A stretch of 64,000 nucleotides of DNA from Collimonas sp. PA-H2 (GCF_002564105.1 NZ_PDBX01000001.1:1674001-1738000); one strand, 5' to 3'. Numbered from the stretch's first letter, positions 1-9,585 are shown. Program-made: numbers and translations. Notes: a model not told the origin generated them from the letters alone.

Positions 1-809
1 AAGTACGCAGCACCACGGAGATCGGCGCCCACAGCGTTTCCATGGCAGCGGCGGCGGTGCGCATGTCGGAACGGATTTTCGATACCGTCGCCGGCCAGCA
101 TGTGCTGTTCATCGGCGCTGGCGAAATGATCGAGCTGTGCGCTACCCACTTTGCCGCGCAAAACCCGAAATCGCTGACGGTCGCCAACCGCACCATGGAA
201 CGCGCCGAACTGCTGGCGCATCGATTCAACGGCCAGGCGATCCGGCTGATCGATTTGCCGACGCAGCTGGGCAAATACGACATCATCGTTTCCTGCACCG
301 CATCTAGCCTGCCCATCATCGGCCTTGGCATGGTCGAGCGCGCCGTCAAGGCGCGCCGCCACAAGCCGATGTTCATGCTGGATCTGGCGGTGCCGCGCGA
401 TATCGAGACGGAAATCGGCCGCCTCGACGACATCTTCCTGTACACCGTCGACGACCTCGGCTCGATTGTGCAAACCGGCATGGAAAACCGCCAGGCCGCC
501 GTGGCCCAGGCGGAGGCCATCATTGAAACCCGCGTGCAGTCATTCATGCACTGGGTCGATAACCGGGTCGTGGTGCCGGTGATCCAGGACCTGCAAGAAT
601 CGAGCGAAGCAATGCGCCGGCTGGAACTGGAACGCGCCCGCAAGATGCTGGCCAAGGGCGAGGATATCGAAGTGGTGCTGGAAGCACTTTCCAAGGGCCT
701 CACCGCCAAATTCATGCACGGCCCGCAACAGGCTTTGCACAATGCCCAGGGCGACGAACGCGCACGCCTGGCTGCCCTCCTGCCGCAACTGTTCCGCACC
801 AAACGTTAG
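1..809 (+). CDS. hemA: Glutamyl-tRNA reductase, C-terminal part (cut by window edge)
   Basis: Catalyses NADPH-dependent reduction of glutamyl-tRNA to glutamate-1-semialdehyde, the first committed step of tetrapyrrole synthesis in the cytoplasm. The reading frame is already open at base 3 and reads [20 protein letters not shown], a stretch conserved in HemA before the NADPH-binding domain. The ATG at 42 is therefore internal and the true start lies outside the window. The Rossmann segment ([17 protein letters not shown]) and the helical dimerisation domain at the C terminus are both visible. The gene is followed 98 bp later by prfA, a common order in proteobacteria. Confidence 0.95.
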   Translation, partial: VRSTTEIGAHSVSMAAAAVRMSERIFDTVAGQHVLFIGAGEMIELCATHFAAQNPKSLTVANRTMERAELLAHRFNGQAIRLIDLPTQLGKYDIIVSCTASSLPIIGLGMVERAVKARRHKPMFMLDLAVPRDIETEIGRLDDIFLYTVDDLGSIVQTGMENRQAAVAQAEAIIETRVQSFMHWVDNRVVVPVIQDLQESSEAMRRLELERARKMLAKGEDIEVVLEALSKGLTAKFMHGPQQALHNAQGDERARLAALLPQLFRTKR

Positions 810-907
810 CGCATCTGCGCTACTCCCGCGCACGGCCGCGCCGCGTCTGGCTGCCGGCACTTTACTCTCCAACGCTTCAACCCGTCTTTTTCTGACTGAA
901 ACACGCC

Positions 908-1990
908 ATGAAACCATCAATGCTCGCCAAGCTCGACCAACTCGCCAACCGCCTGGTCGAGGTCAATGACCTGCTCATGCAGGAAGATGCGACCGCCAGC
1001 ATGGACAACTATCGCAAGCTGTCGCGCGAACATGCGGAACTGGGACCGCTGGTGGAGTTGTACCAGTCGTATCAGCAGGCCGTCGGCGACATCGAAGCGG
1101 CGCAGGAAATGCAGTCCGATCCGGACATGAAGGAATTCGCCCAGGATGAAATCATGGCGGCCAAGGCGCGCATGGAGCAGCTGGAAGGCGATCTGCAAAA
1201 AATGCTGCTGCCGAAAGACCCCAACGACGAACGCAATATTTTCCTGGAAATCCGCGCCGGCACCGGCGGCGACGAATCGGCGCTGTTCGCCGGCGACCTG
1301 CTGCGCATGTACAGCCGCTTCGCCGAACGCAACCGCTGGCAGGTCGAAATGGTGTCCGAATCGGCGTCGGAAATCGGCGGCTACAAGGAAGTGATCGTCC
1401 GCGTGCTCGGCTTCGGCGCCTATTCCAAGCTCAAGTTCGAATCCGGCGGCCATCGCGTGCAACGCGTGCCGGCAACGGAAACCCAGGGCCGCATCCATAC
1501 CTCGGCCTGCACCGTCGCCATCATGCCGGAGGCGGACGAGGTCGGCGACGTCGACATCAATCCCGCCGACATCCGCATCGATACCTACCGCGCCTCAGGC
1601 GCCGGCGGCCAGCACATCAACAAGACCGATTCCGCGGTGCGCATCACGCATATGCCGACCGGCATCGTGGTCGAATGCCAGGACGACCGCAGCCAGCACA
1701 AGAACAAGGCCTCGGCCCTGAAAGTGCTGGCGGCGCGCATCAAGGACGGCCAGCTGCGCGCGCAGCAATCAAAAGAAGCGGCAACCCGCAAATCCCTGAT
1801 CGGTTCGGGCGACCGCAGCGAACGGATCCGCACCTACAATTTCCCGCAAGGCCGCATGACCGACCATCGCATCAACCTGACCTTGTACAAGCTCGATTTC
1901 ATCATGGATGGTGATCTCACGGAGCTGACCAATGCCCTGGCGGCCGAACATCAGGCTGACCTGCTAGCGACGCTGGGTGACGCGATTTAA
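908..1990 (+). CDS. prfA: Peptide chain release factor 1
   Basis: Recognises UAA and UAG stop codons in the ribosomal A site and triggers peptidyl-tRNA hydrolysis. The 360-residue length is typical. The codon-recognition tripeptide PAT lies in [12 protein letters not shown], and the catalytic GGQ loop lies in [20 protein letters not shown]. The ATG at 908 gives the expected N terminus [15 protein letters not shown], although the Shine-Dalgarno sequence is weak. Its modifying methyltransferase prmC lies two genes downstream, with dsbB inserted between them. Confidence 0.97.
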   Translation: MKPSMLAKLDQLANRLVEVNDLLMQEDATASMDNYRKLSREHAELGPLVELYQSYQQAVGDIEAAQEMQSDPDMKEFAQDEIMAAKARMEQLEGDLQKMLLPKDPNDERNIFLEIRAGTGGDESALFAGDLLRMYSRFAERNRWQVEMVSESASEIGGYKEVIVRVLGFGAYSKLKFESGGHRVQRVPATETQGRIHTSACTVAIMPEADEVGDVDINPADIRIDTYRASGAGGQHINKTDSAVRITHMPTGIVVECQDDRSQHKNKASALKVLAARIKDGQLRAQQSKEAATRKSLIGSGDRSERIRTYNFPQGRMTDHRINLTLYKLDFIMDGDLTELTNALAAEHQADLLATLGDAI

Positions 1991-2116
1991 GGCTCGTGCC
2001 ACTGCGTCCTGGATAATCGCATATGCTAGCGCCTGGCCCGGAACCAAGCAGCAGCGGTACTATCTGATGCTCGGTATGACCATGGCTTCTTCGACTCACC
2101 ATACATCGATAAAAAA

Positions 2117-2617
2117 ATGAAAACATCCAAATCCATTTTGCTTGCCGTCGCTTTCATCTGCCTGGCCATCCTGGGCGCCGCCCTGTATCTGCAGCACTAC
2201 CAGAACATGCAGCCTTGCCCCTTGTGCGTGATCCAGCGTTACGCCTTCGCGGTGATCGCGCTGATTTGCCTGATTTGCGCCAGCCTGCCGGCGGGCGCCC
2301 AGAAAGCCGGCGCCGGTCTCGGCATCCTGGCTGGCCTGGGTGGCGCCGGCACCGCCATCTGGCACCTGTGGATCATCGCCCATCCAGCCATCTCTTGCGG
2401 CCGCGATGTACTGGAGGCGCCGATGAACGCCTTGCCGCCTGCGACCCTGCTGCCATCGGTATTCCAGGTAGATGCCTTCGCGCTCTGCACCACTGCCTAC
2501 GATCCGATCATGGGCCTGTCGATACCGCAATGGTCTTTGCTGGGTTTTGTCATACTGCTGGTAATCCTTGTAGCTACTTTGTTCAAACGCGGTAACGGCA
2601 GCAATCGCCGCTACTGA
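2117..2617 (+). CDS. dsbB: Disulfide bond formation protein B
   Basis: Inner-membrane quinone reductase that reoxidises periplasmic DsbA and passes the electrons to quinones. The protein has 166 residues with four hydrophobic segments. The first redox pair is in QPCPLCVIQRY; the second periplasmic pair is the Cys of ISCGRDVL and the Cys of FALCTTAY. Length and topology match the DsbB family. It lies between prfA and prmC, 23 bp before prmC, so the three may be co-transcribed. Confidence 0.93.
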   Translation: MKTSKSILLAVAFICLAILGAALYLQHYQNMQPCPLCVIQRYAFAVIALICLICASLPAGAQKAGAGLGILAGLGGAGTAIWHLWIIAHPAISCGRDVLEAPMNALPPATLLPSVFQVDAFALCTTAYDPIMGLSIPQWSLLGFVILLVILVATLFKRGNGSNRRY

Positions 2618-2640
2618 CCCGCCCTCGGACTGATGCTGAA

Positions 2641-3516
2641 ATGACAGGGATTGCCGACACATTCACGGTAGAGGCCGGCTGCAGTATCGGCGCGCTCTTG
2701 AAGCAGGCACCGCTGGCGCCGCTGGAAAACCGCATCCTGCTGATGCATGCGCTGCAGCTGACCCGCATCCAGCTGATTACACAAGATGAGCGCTGCATCG
2801 ATGCGCAACAGGCGCAGCAGTTGTCAGCCTTGTTTGACCGGCGCCTGCGCGGCGAGCCGATTGCCTACATTATCGGCCAGCGCGAATTTTACGGTTTGCA
2901 GCTGGAAGTCACGCCGGATGTCTTGATTCCGCGTCCCGAGACTGAACTGCTGGTGGACCTGGCCTTGCAGCTTCTGCCGTCGGATAGCAGGCAGCAGCTG
3001 AGCGTGCTTGACCTCGGCACCGGTTCCGGCGCCATCGCCATCGCCATCGCTCACAGCCGTCCTGATCTTGCGGTCACCGCCCTGGACGTCAGCGGCGCCG
3101 CGCTGGCGGTGGCTGACCGCAATGCGGCGCGTCATCTGCGCTTGGAACACGGACCATTCCGGCTCCTGCAAAGCAATTGGTACAGTGCGCTGGATGACCA
3201 GCAATTCGATGTCATCGTTGCCAATCCTCCCTATATCGTCGCCGGCGACGAACACCTTGTCCAAGGCGACCTGCGCTTTGAACCACAGGACGCCCTGACT
3301 GATCATGCCGACGGCCTGAGCGCTCTGCGCAACATCATCGACGGCGCCGGCCGCTACCTGAAGAGTGGCGGCTGGCTGCTGATGGAACACGGCTACGATC
3401 AGGCGCCAGCGGTACGCGCCTTGCTGCTGGCACGGCAGTTCGAGACCGTGCAGAGCTGGCAAGACCTGGCCTGCATTGAACGCGTCAGCGGCGGCAGATG
3501 GCGAACGCCAGGCTGA
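2641..3516 (+). CDS. prmC: Release factor glutamine N5-methyltransferase
   Basis: Methylates the glutamine of the GGQ motif in RF1 and RF2 using S-adenosylmethionine. The 291-residue protein has an N-terminal helical substrate domain, the SAM-binding loop LDLGTGSGAIAIAIA, and the catalytic NPPY motif in VIVANPPYIVAGDEHL. The ATG at 2641 is the best start seen, though its ribosome binding site is poor. It is followed by a strong hairpin terminator. Close linkage to prfA fits its role. Confidence 0.95.
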   Translation: MTGIADTFTVEAGCSIGALLKQAPLAPLENRILLMHALQLTRIQLITQDERCIDAQQAQQLSALFDRRLRGEPIAYIIGQREFYGLQLEVTPDVLIPRPETELLVDLALQLLPSDSRQQLSVLDLGTGSGAIAIAIAHSRPDLAVTALDVSGAALAVADRNAARHLRLEHGPFRLLQSNWYSALDDQQFDVIVANPPYIVAGDEHLVQGDLRFEPQDALTDHADGLSALRNIIDGAGRYLKSGGWLLMEHGYDQAPAVRALLLARQFETVQSWQDLACIERVSGGRWRTPG

Positions 3517-3548
3517 TCGGCCAATAAAAAAGCGCGGCATGCCGCTAA

Positions 3549-3580
3549 TGCCGTTCAGTTAAGACTGAACGGCATTTTTA
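3549..3580 (+). terminator. Rho-independent terminator after prmC
   Basis: An 11-bp perfect stem (GCCGTTCAGTT / AACTGAACGGC) is followed by ATTTTTATTT, ending the prfA-dsbB-prmC transcript. It partly overlaps the left arm of the larger inverted repeat in this spacer. Confidence 0.85.
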
Positions 3581-3592
3581 TTTGAGGAATTC

Positions 3593-3703
3593 GTAGGGAG
3601 GGCACTCCGTGCCCACGCGGACGGGCCGGGGCGCTAGCCGGGGCACGAATGTCAGGGACACGAATATCCATGATACTGCGTGGGCACGGAGTGCCCACCC
3701 TAC
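3593..3703. repeat. REP/MITE-like palindromic element, copy A
   Basis: A 111-bp element whose 26-bp ends are inverted copies with one mismatch (3593-3618 and 3678-3703). Each end contains GGGCACTCCGTGCCCACGC, itself able to form a hairpin. The middle is G-rich and diverged from copy B. No protein is encoded. Confidence 0.8.
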
Positions 3704-3858
3704 GGCAGCGATTTTCAGTAAGGAATGATCAATTGTGTAGCGATTTTGTATCCGGCCGGTTTGCTGCGCCCCTGCTTGTGTGGTCGAACTGATGGCGCTG
3801 CTGTTCGCATTCGGCGCGATAAGCGCTGCGGGCGTCCTGAGCTCGCGACAAAGCACCG

Positions 3859-3969
3859 ATAGGGTGGGCATTCCGTGCCCACGCGGATAGGACGGGGGCG
3901 CGTAGCTCGGGTGCGAATGCCCAGGGACGTAAATCTCCACGGCACTGCGTGGGCACGGAGTGCCCACGC
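3859..3969. repeat. REP/MITE-like palindromic element, copy B
   Basis: A second copy in the same orientation as copy A, with ends at about 3862-3883 and 3948-3969 sharing the GTGGGCA..CCGTGCCCACGC signature. The centre (CGAATGcCCAGGGACG) is recognisably related to the centre of copy A (CGAATGTCAGGGACAC). The 155 bp between the copies is unique sequence. Confidence 0.75.
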
Positions 3970-4047
3970 AACGCCATGTCGTTCTGCCCTAACTGAACAG
4001 TATTAGCGGCATGCCGCGCTTTTTTATTTTCTTGCCGGACCAGGAAA

Positions 4048-4743
4048 TCAGTCCTTTTCGCCCCAGATCGCTGGATACACAATCCCGGCAAGCACAGCGC
4101 CAACCAGCGGCGCCAGCCAGAACAGCCACAGCTGCTGCAAGGCCCAGCCGCCGACGAACAATGCCTGGCTGGTGCTGCGCGCAGGATTGACCGAGGTGTT
4201 GGTGACCGGGATACTGATCAGGTGGATCAGCGTCAGGCACAAACCGATCGCGATCGGCGCAAAACCGGCCGGTGCACGCTTGTCGGTGGCGCCCAGGATC
4301 ACGATCAGGAAGACGAAGGTCATCACGATTTCGCAGATCAAAGCAGCGCTCATCGAATACAGGCCGGGTGAATGTTCGCCGTAGCCGTTGGCGGCGAAGC
4401 CACCGATTTCCGCACCTGGCTTGCCGGTGGCGATCAGATACAGGATGCCCGCGGCAATGATGCCGCCCACTACCTGGGCAACCCAGTAAGGCAGGATTTC
4501 ACTCTTGGGGAAACGGCCGGCGGTTGCCAGTCCGAGCGTCACCGCCGGATTCAAGTGGCAGCCGGAAATATGGCCGATGGCAAACGCCATTGTCAGCACG
4601 GTCAGACCGAAAGCCAGCGCGACTCCATGGAAACCGATGCCGAGGCCCGGAAAACCAGCCGCCAGCACGGCGCTGCCGCAACCGCCGAGAACCAGCCAGA
4701 AAGTGCCGAGTGCTTCGGCGCCCAGACGTTTAGAAAGATGCAT
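4048..4743 (-). CDS. aqpZ: Aquaporin Z
   Basis: Inner-membrane water channel of the MIP family. The 231-residue protein has six hydrophobic helices and the two pore-forming NPA boxes, in [12 protein letters not shown] and [12 protein letters not shown]. The start at 4743 is chosen because AGGAG lies 7 nt upstream and the protein then begins [16 protein letters not shown], as in AqpZ; the frame stays open upstream to 4827 without a better start. It is transcribed towards prmC and divergently from tex, across a 418-bp spacer. Confidence 0.94.
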   Translation of the reverse strand: MHLSKRLGAEALGTFWLVLGGCGSAVLAAGFPGLGIGFHGVALAFGLTVLTMAFAIGHISGCHLNPAVTLGLATAGRFPKSEILPYWVAQVVGGIIAAGILYLIATGKPGAEIGGFAANGYGEHSPGLYSMSAALICEIVMTFVFLIVILGATDKRAPAGFAPIAIGLCLTLIHLISIPVTNTSVNPARSTSQALFVGGWALQQLWLFWLAPLVGAVLAGIVYPAIWGEKD

Positions 4744-5161
4744 ATTTGACTCCTGAAGAAATACTACTGTGTGATTTACCTGAACAGGCGACAGGCTAGC
4801 GGGTTGCATGGCATCGCCCAGTCGCATACGGCCACAAGCATATTTGCTGACTCATCGACAAACAAGGAAAACAATTGTCATTTAACAATAATTTTCATTT
4901 TTCCAGCTATCCTTAATCGGACTGGATAAACCCTACATTCTGACGACAGAAACAATACTCATCTGACTAGACAAACCCTACAGTCTGATGGCACAAATAA
5001 TACCATCGAGAAATATATTATAGCGATATGACAAGCAATCCAGTCGCCTTCAGGCAAGCAGAAATTCCGGGAGGCCTACTTTTCGGACTGTCAAGACTAG
5101 CGAAATTATCTGGATTGCGTATGATCCAACGCTTGATTTTCATTCTTAAGAATTAATTCTC
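4744..5161. promoter_or_regulatory. aqpZ-tex divergent spacer
   Basis: AT-rich 418-bp spacer that must hold the promoters of both aqpZ and tex. It contains a pair of 39-bp imperfect direct repeats (separate entry) and a 12-bp palindrome ATTCTTAAGAAT at 5142-5153, just before the tex start. I see no confident -35/-10 pair and no small gene. Confidence 0.5.
4920..5003. repeat. Two imperfect 39-bp direct repeats
   Basis: Positions 4920-4958 and 4965-5003 align without gaps over 39 bp and share the core AAACCCTACA, then TCTGA, CACAAA/GACAGAAAC and AATAC. They are 45 bp apart, start to start. The placement in a divergent promoter region suggests tandem regulator binding sites, but a duplicated spacer fragment is equally possible. 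Confidence 0.6.
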
Positions 5162-7516
5162 ATGCTGCCTTCGATCGAACAACGCCTCGCCCTTGAACTT
5201 GCCGCCAAACCGGCGCAAGTCGCCGCTGCCGTCTCCCTGCTGGACGAAGGCGCGACCGTGCCTTTTATCGCCCGCTACCGCAAGGAAGCCACCGGCGGTC
5301 TCGACGACATCCAGCTGCGTCTGCTGGAAGAACGCCTGCGCTACCTGCGTGAACTGGAAGCGCGCCGCGGCGCCATCCTGGCTTCGATCGAAGAACAGGG
5401 CAAGATGACGCCGGCGCTGCTGCAGGCCATCACCCTGGCGGAAGACAAGACCCGGCTCGAAGATCTCTACCTGCCGTACAAGCTCAAACGCCGCACCAAG
5501 GCGCAGATCGCCGCCGAAGCCGGCCTGACCGTGCTGGCCGATGCACTGCTGGCCGATCCGGAACTGAATCCGGAACAGGAAGCCGAGAAATATCTGAAGC
5601 CGGCCTTCAGCACCGACAACGGCGACAATCCCGGCGTCGCCGACGCCAAGGCAGCGCTGGACGGCGCACGGCAAATCCTGATGGAACGCTTTTCCGAAGA
5701 TGCAACGCTGCTGCAGGCGCTGCGCGAATACCTGACCGAGCATGGCGTGGTCGAATCCAAGGTAGTGGAAGGCAAGCAGGATGCCGGTGAAAAATTCGCC
5801 GACTACTTCGATTATTCGGAAACCATCGGCACGATTCCCTCGCATCGCGCGCTGGCCTTGTTCCGCGGCCGCCGCGAGGAGATGCTGAACGTGGTGCTGC
5901 GCCTCGATAGCGAGGAAGAAAAACCGAAGTGGGATGCGCCGCACAATCCGTGCGAAGGCCGCATCGCCGCCCGTTTCGGCATCAGCAACAAGAGCCGTAG
6001 TGCTGATAAATGGCTGAGCGACACGGTGCGCTGGAGCTGGCGCGTCAAGGTCTTCATGCACCTGGAAACCGAGCTGATGACCAAGTTGCGCGAAAAAGCT
6101 GAAGTCGAGGCGATCAATGTCTTCGCTCTCAATCTGAAAGCCTTGCTGTTGGCCGCGCCGGCCGGCCCGCGCGCCACCATGGGCCTGGATCCGGGCCTGC
6201 GCACCGGCGTCAAGGTAGCCGTGATCGACGCCACCGGCAAGGTGGTCGCCACCACCGCGATTTATCCGCACCAGCCGCGCAACGACTGGGATGGTTCGCT
6301 GCACACGCTGGCGCAGCTGGCGGAGCAGCACCAGGTTTCGTTGATCTCGATCGGCAACGGCACCGCTTCGCGCGAAACCGACAAGCTGGCGCAGGACCTG
6401 ATCAAGCTGCGGCCGGAACTGAAGCTGACCAAGATCGTAGTGTCGGAAGCCGGCGCCTCGGTTTACTCAGCCTCCGAATTCGCTTCGCGCGAGCTGCCCG
6501 ACATGGACGTCTCGCTGCGCGGTGCGGTATCGATTGCGCGCCGCCTGCAGGATCCGCTGGCGGAGCTGGTCAAGATCGATCCGAAGTCGATCGGCGTCGG
6601 CCAGTACCAGCATGATGTCGGCCAGACCCAGCTGGCGCGCTCGCTCGATGCGGTAGTGGAGGATTGCGTGAATGCGGTCGGCGTCGATGTCAATACCGCC
6701 TCGGCGCCATTGCTGGCGCGCGTCTCCGGCCTCAACGCCAGCGTCGCCCAAAGCATCGTCACCTATCGCGACATGAAGGGCATGTTTACCTCGCGCGCGG
6801 CGCTGCGCGACGTGCCGCGGCTGGGCGACAAGACCTTTGAGCAGGCCGCCGGCTTCCTGCGCATCATGAACAGCGACAATCCGCTGGACGGTTCGGCGGT
6901 GCACCCGGAATCCTACCCGCTGGTGGAAAAGATCCTGGCTGACATCAAGAAGGACGTCAAGGGCGTGATCGGTGACAGCAGGCTGCTGACCTCGCTCAAT
7001 CCAGCCAAGTATGCCGATGAGAAATTCGGCGTGCCGACCATCGCCGACATCCTCAAGGAACTGGAAAAGCCGGGCCGCGACCCGCGTCCGGAATTCACCA
7101 CCGCCACCTTCAAGGACGGCGTCGAAGAAATCCGCGACCTGCGTCCCGACATGATCCTGGAAGGCGTGGTCACCAATGTGGCGGCGTTCGGCGCCTTTGT
7201 CGACATCGGCGTGCACCAGGACGGCTTGGTGCATATTTCGGCGCTCTCCAACACCTTCGTCAAGGATCCGCACAGCGTGGTCAAGGCTGGCCAGGTGGTG
7301 AAAGTCAAGGTGCTGGAAATCGATGAAAAGCGCAAGCGCATCGCGCTCACCATGCGCCTCAGCGACAGTGCGCCGGTAGCCGGCGCCAAGCCGGAGCAGC
7401 GGGCCGACCGCAACGACGCCAAGCGCTTGTCCCAGCATCAGCAACGACAATCTGCACCGGCGCCAGCACCGGCCAACAACGCCATGGCCGCGGCTTTCGC
7501 CAAGCTGAAGGGATAG
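5162..7516 (+). CDS. tex: Tex family S1 RNA-binding transcription accessory protein
   Basis: A 784-residue cytoplasmic nucleic-acid-binding protein of the Tex/YhgF family, linked in other bacteria to transcription and toxin expression. The order is: N-terminal Tex helical domain, YqgF/RNase H-like fold ([19 protein letters not shown]), helix-hairpin-helix segments ([37 protein letters not shown]), and a C-terminal S1 domain ([18 protein letters not shown]). A Lys/Gln/Ala-rich tail follows. The start gives the family-typical [13 protein letters not shown], although no good Shine-Dalgarno sequence precedes it. Confidence 0.95.
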   Translation: MLPSIEQRLALELAAKPAQVAAAVSLLDEGATVPFIARYRKEATGGLDDIQLRLLEERLRYLRELEARRGAILASIEEQGKMTPALLQAITLAEDKTRLEDLYLPYKLKRRTKAQIAAEAGLTVLADALLADPELNPEQEAEKYLKPAFSTDNGDNPGVADAKAALDGARQILMERFSEDATLLQALREYLTEHGVVESKVVEGKQDAGEKFADYFDYSETIGTIPSHRALALFRGRREEMLNVVLRLDSEEEKPKWDAPHNPCEGRIAARFGISNKSRSADKWLSDTVRWSWRVKVFMHLETELMTKLREKAEVEAINVFALNLKALLLAAPAGPRATMGLDPGLRTGVKVAVIDATGKVVATTAIYPHQPRNDWDGSLHTLAQLAEQHQVSLISIGNGTASRETDKLAQDLIKLRPELKLTKIVVSEAGASVYSASEFASRELPDMDVSLRGAVSIARRLQDPLAELVKIDPKSIGVGQYQHDVGQTQLARSLDAVVEDCVNAVGVDVNTASAPLLARVSGLNASVAQSIVTYRDMKGMFTSRAALRDVPRLGDKTFEQAAGFLRIMNSDNPLDGSAVHPESYPLVEKILADIKKDVKGVIGDSRLLTSLNPAKYADEKFGVPTIADILKELEKPGRDPRPEFTTATFKDGVEEIRDLRPDMILEGVVTNVAAFGAFVDIGVHQDGLVHISALSNTFVKDPHSVVKAGQVVKVKVLEIDEKRKRIALTMRLSDSAPVAGAKPEQRADRNDAKRLSQHQQRQSAPAPAPANNAMAAAFAKLKG

Positions 7517-7537
7517 CAGTTAGGCAACTCCGTCAGT

Positions 7538-7560
7538 CGACGCCGGCGCACCCGGCGTCG
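7538..7560 (+). terminator. Hairpin downstream of tex, possible terminator
   Basis: A perfect 9-bp GC-rich stem (CGACGCCGG / CCGGCGTCG, 5-nt loop) lies 22 bp after the tex stop. There is no U-tract, so intrinsic termination is uncertain; it may only stabilise the 3' end. Confidence 0.4.
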
Positions 7561-7621
7561 GCCGGACCTGCATCACGCCGACAAAATCAGTTTGGACCTA
7601 ATGCCCGGCCCCTTGTCATCG

Positions 7622-7627
7622 TATAAT
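7622..7627 (+). promoter_or_regulatory. -10-like TATAAT upstream of ispB
   Basis: An exact TATAAT lies 33-38 bp before the ispB start. I do not find a -35 hexamer at the normal 16-18 bp spacing; TTGGAC at 7592 is too far away. The promoter call is therefore tentative. Confidence 0.35.
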
Positions 7628-7659
7628 CACGGCACAATTGATTTCCAACAGGTTTTATT

Positions 7660-8661
7660 TTGTCAGCCGCTCCCAACACCTCATCCTCACAATTCATGAT
7701 GTCCCCGATCGCGGCCGATATGGACGCGGTCAATGCGGTGATTCGCCGTCAGTTGCACTCGGAAGTGCCCTTGGTGAATCAGATTGCCGAGTACATCATC
7801 AGCGCCGGCGGCAAGCGCCTGCGCCCGGTGCTGGTCTTGCTGATGGCGCGCGCTTGCGGTTATGCCGGCGACAAGCATCACGAACTGGCGGCGGTGATCG
7901 AATTCATCCACACCGCCACCCTGCTGCACGATGACGTGGTGGACGAGTCGTCTCTGCGGCGCGGCCGGCAGACCGCCAATGCCTTGTTCGGCAACGCCGC
8001 CTCGGTGCTGGTGGGCGATTTCCTGTATTCGCGCGCCTTTCAGATGATGGTTGCGGTGGATAACGCACGGGTGATGCAGATCGTCGCCGATGCCACCAAC
8101 GTCATCGCCGAAGGCGAGGTACTGCAGTTGCTGAACATGCACAACCCGGATGTCTCGGAAGAAAACTATCTGCAGGTGATCCGCTCCAAGACCGCCAAGC
8201 TGTTCGAGGCAGCGGCGCAGTTGGGCGTGCTGATCGCCGGTGCCGACGACGCAGCGACTGAGGCGGCAATTGAAGCGGCAGGCGAATATGGTCGTTCGCT
8301 AGGCACCGCATTCCAGCTGATCGACGACGTGCTGGACTATTCCGGCAACGCCAGCGATATCGGCAAGAACGTCGGCGACGACCTGCGCGAGGGCAAGCCG
8401 ACCTTGCCCCTGATTTACCTGATGAGCCACGGCACGCCGGAACAACGAGAACTGGTGCGCAGCTGCATCGAGAATGGCGACGAACAGCATTTCGATGAAA
8501 TCCTGGCGGCCATCACCACTTCCGGCGCCCTCGACTACACCCGGCAGGAAGCCGAAAAGGCGGCGCAGCGTGCCGCTACCGCAATCGCAGGCTTGCCAAA
8601 TAGTCAGTTCAAGGATTCTTTGCTACAATTATCTGTATTCGCTGTGGATCGCAATCACTGA
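7660..8661 (+). CDS. ispB: Polyprenyl (octaprenyl-type) diphosphate synthase
   Basis: Trans-isoprenyl diphosphate synthase that elongates farnesyl diphosphate with isopentenyl diphosphate to make the ubiquinone side chain. Both Asp-rich motifs are present: LLHDDVVDESSLRRGR (first) and LIDDVLDYSGN (second), together with GGKRLRP. The reading frame supports a TTG start at 7660 giving 333 residues. An in-frame ATG at 7696 would remove 12 weakly conserved residues and is the alternative. A tRNA gene follows, and a mobile element is inserted beyond it. Confidence 0.94.
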   Translation: MSAAPNTSSSQFMMSPIAADMDAVNAVIRRQLHSEVPLVNQIAEYIISAGGKRLRPVLVLLMARACGYAGDKHHELAAVIEFIHTATLLHDDVVDESSLRRGRQTANALFGNAASVLVGDFLYSRAFQMMVAVDNARVMQIVADATNVIAEGEVLQLLNMHNPDVSEENYLQVIRSKTAKLFEAAAQLGVLIAGADDAATEAAIEAAGEYGRSLGTAFQLIDDVLDYSGNASDIGKNVGDDLREGKPTLPLIYLMSHGTPEQRELVRSCIENGDEQHFDEILAAITTSGALDYTRQEAEKAAQRAATAIAGLPNSQFKDSLLQLSVFAVDRNH

Positions 8662-8755
8662 GCGCAATCGCTGAGAAATTGACAAGAGGACTGCCGCACC
8701 GCCACCGTAAGGTACGGCAGCCCAAAAACCTGTTCAAGTTATTGAACGGCTAAAT

Positions 8756-8832
8756 CGGGGTGTAGCTTAGCCTGGTAGAGCGCTACGTTCGGGACGTAGA
8801 GGCCGGAGGTTCGAATCCTCTCACCCCGACCA
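8756..8832 (+). tRNA. tRNA-Pro (anticodon CGG)
   Basis: The 77-nt cloverleaf can be folded by eye. The acceptor stem is CGGGGTG/CACCCCG with encoded ACCA, the anticodon stem is CTACG/CGTAG around loop TTCGGGA (anticodon CGG), and the T arm is GGAGG TTCGAAT CCTCT. It reads CCG proline codons. The gene remains intact because the integrated element duplicates its 3' part at the far boundary. It follows ispB by 94 bp. Confidence 0.97.
8788..8832 (+). repeat. Left attachment repeat (inside tRNA-Pro)
   Basis: A 45-bp sequence running from the tRNA anticodon loop (TTCGGGACGTAG...) to the terminal CCA. It is identical to 28183-28227, and the sequences diverge on both sides of the identity. This is the typical position of a tyrosine integrase core site in a tRNA gene. 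Confidence 0.95.
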
Positions 8833-8914
8833 AAATTCCTCTTTTAAATCAATAATTTATCTAATTCATTCTAACTTGGTATTAACAGCAAGTTAGAGTA
8901 ATTTCATCTTCTGA

Positions 8915-8933
8915 TTGTCCCAATATTGTCCCA
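8915..8933 (+). promoter_or_regulatory. Paired TTGTCCCA motifs, left end (candidate integrase arm sites)
   Basis: TTGTCCCAA at 8915 and TTGTCCCA at 8926 are direct copies 11 bp apart, 83 bp inside the left attachment repeat. The same pair with the same 11-bp spacing occurs at the right end. The mirrored presence at both ends suggests arm-type binding by the integrase or an accessory factor. Confidence 0.65.
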
Positions 8934-9228
8934 TGCTTGACGGCATGCCTAATATCGCTCTACACTGCTCCTCATTAATTGAGGCTAACGTAACGGTGAG
9001 TCTCGCATAGCGCCTTATAAAAATGCCGTGTAGCCTTGGCGCGATCTGCGAGTAGTTGGGGAAGTCAGTGAAGGGATAACCCAGCGAAGAGAGCGAGCAA
9101 CGCTCGACGAATCAAAGCGTCGGGGGTGTAAGGCCAAGTTCAAAGCGCAAGCGAACGACCGCCTCAGCCCTAAGTGCAATTCCTCCCCGGTGAGGACGAG
9201 TTGATTTTGGCTCGTTCGATAAGTCGGC

Positions 9229-9257
9229 CCTCACAAGCGCGATCTGCACTTGTGAGG
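9229..9257 (+). promoter_or_regulatory. Inverted repeat next to the start of the HTH gene
   Basis: CCTCACAAG and CTTGTGAGG are perfect 9-bp inverted copies separated by 11 bp, ending 4 bp before the ATG at 9262. The centres of the arms are about two helical turns apart, which suits a dimeric regulator. An RNA hairpin masking the start is the other reading. Confidence 0.55.
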
Positions 9258-9261
9258 CGTT

Positions 9262-9582
9262 ATGAAATCCCATTCTCCTATTCCTGGCAATGTTTTGCCG
9301 CGCATCATTTTTATCGAACAGCTTTCTGAGCTAATCGGAAAAACACCAACAACGATTCGTACTTTCGCCACCAGTTCCAAGTACCGCCATTTAATCCCCC
9401 TCCCCTTCAAGATGCCACATAGCCGACGGCTATGCTGGTACGAGCACGAAGTGCTTGAATGGATCGGCGCAAGCCGGCCAGCCGCCCCTATGCAACCTCG
9501 TCGCCCGCGAGGGAGGCCTACAAAAGCTGAACAACTAGCTCGACAACGTCACGCCGCCAACACATACGACGCACGGGGTTGA
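9262..9582 (+). CDS. Small AlpA/Xis-like DNA-binding protein
   Basis: A 106-residue basic protein. Residues about 14-70 resemble the winged HTH of AlpA/excisionase-type proteins (LSELIGKTPTTIRTFATSS, then WYEHEVLEWIGASRP). The C-terminal tail RRPRGRPTKAEQLARQ contains an AT-hook-like RGRP core. It lies 3 bp before the trfA-like gene, so the two are probably co-transcribed. It may regulate replication, act as the excision factor, or both; the sequence does not decide. The inverted repeat over its start suggests autoregulation. Confidence 0.6.
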   Translation: MKSHSPIPGNVLPRIIFIEQLSELIGKTPTTIRTFATSSKYRHLIPLPFKMPHSRRLCWYEHEVLEWIGASRPAAPMQPRRPRGRPTKAEQLARQRHAANTYDARG

Positions 9583-9585
9583 TCT

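Larger units (their letters stand above)
3517..4047. repeat. prmC-aqpZ spacer: nested inverted-repeat structure
   Basis: This 531-bp gene-free spacer between convergent genes is almost entirely repeats. Outer arms at 3523-3561 and 3990-4028 are 39-bp inverted copies with 2 mismatches. Each contains the palindrome GCGGCATGCCGC and a run of six T or A at its outer edge, so each can act as an outward-facing terminator. Between them lie two copies of a shorter inverted-repeat element, described separately. No coding signal is convincing; the reading frames here are only translations of the repeats. Confidence 0.8.
8833..9261. other. Left end of the island, non-coding
   Basis: This 429-bp stretch has no credible gene. 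It holds the left pair of TTGTCCCA motifs (8915-8933), several short GC-rich inverted repeats such as GCGAGCAACGCTCG near 9090, and a perfect 9-bp inverted repeat CCTCACAAG/CTTGTGAGG at 9229-9257, four bases before the next start codon. That last repeat may be an operator or a hairpin covering the ribosome binding site. Confidence 0.6.

Noticed and set aside
5153..6331. 392-residue minus-strand frame opposite tex
   Set aside because: Low-complexity Arg/Gln/Gly composition and full overlap with the well-supported tex gene.
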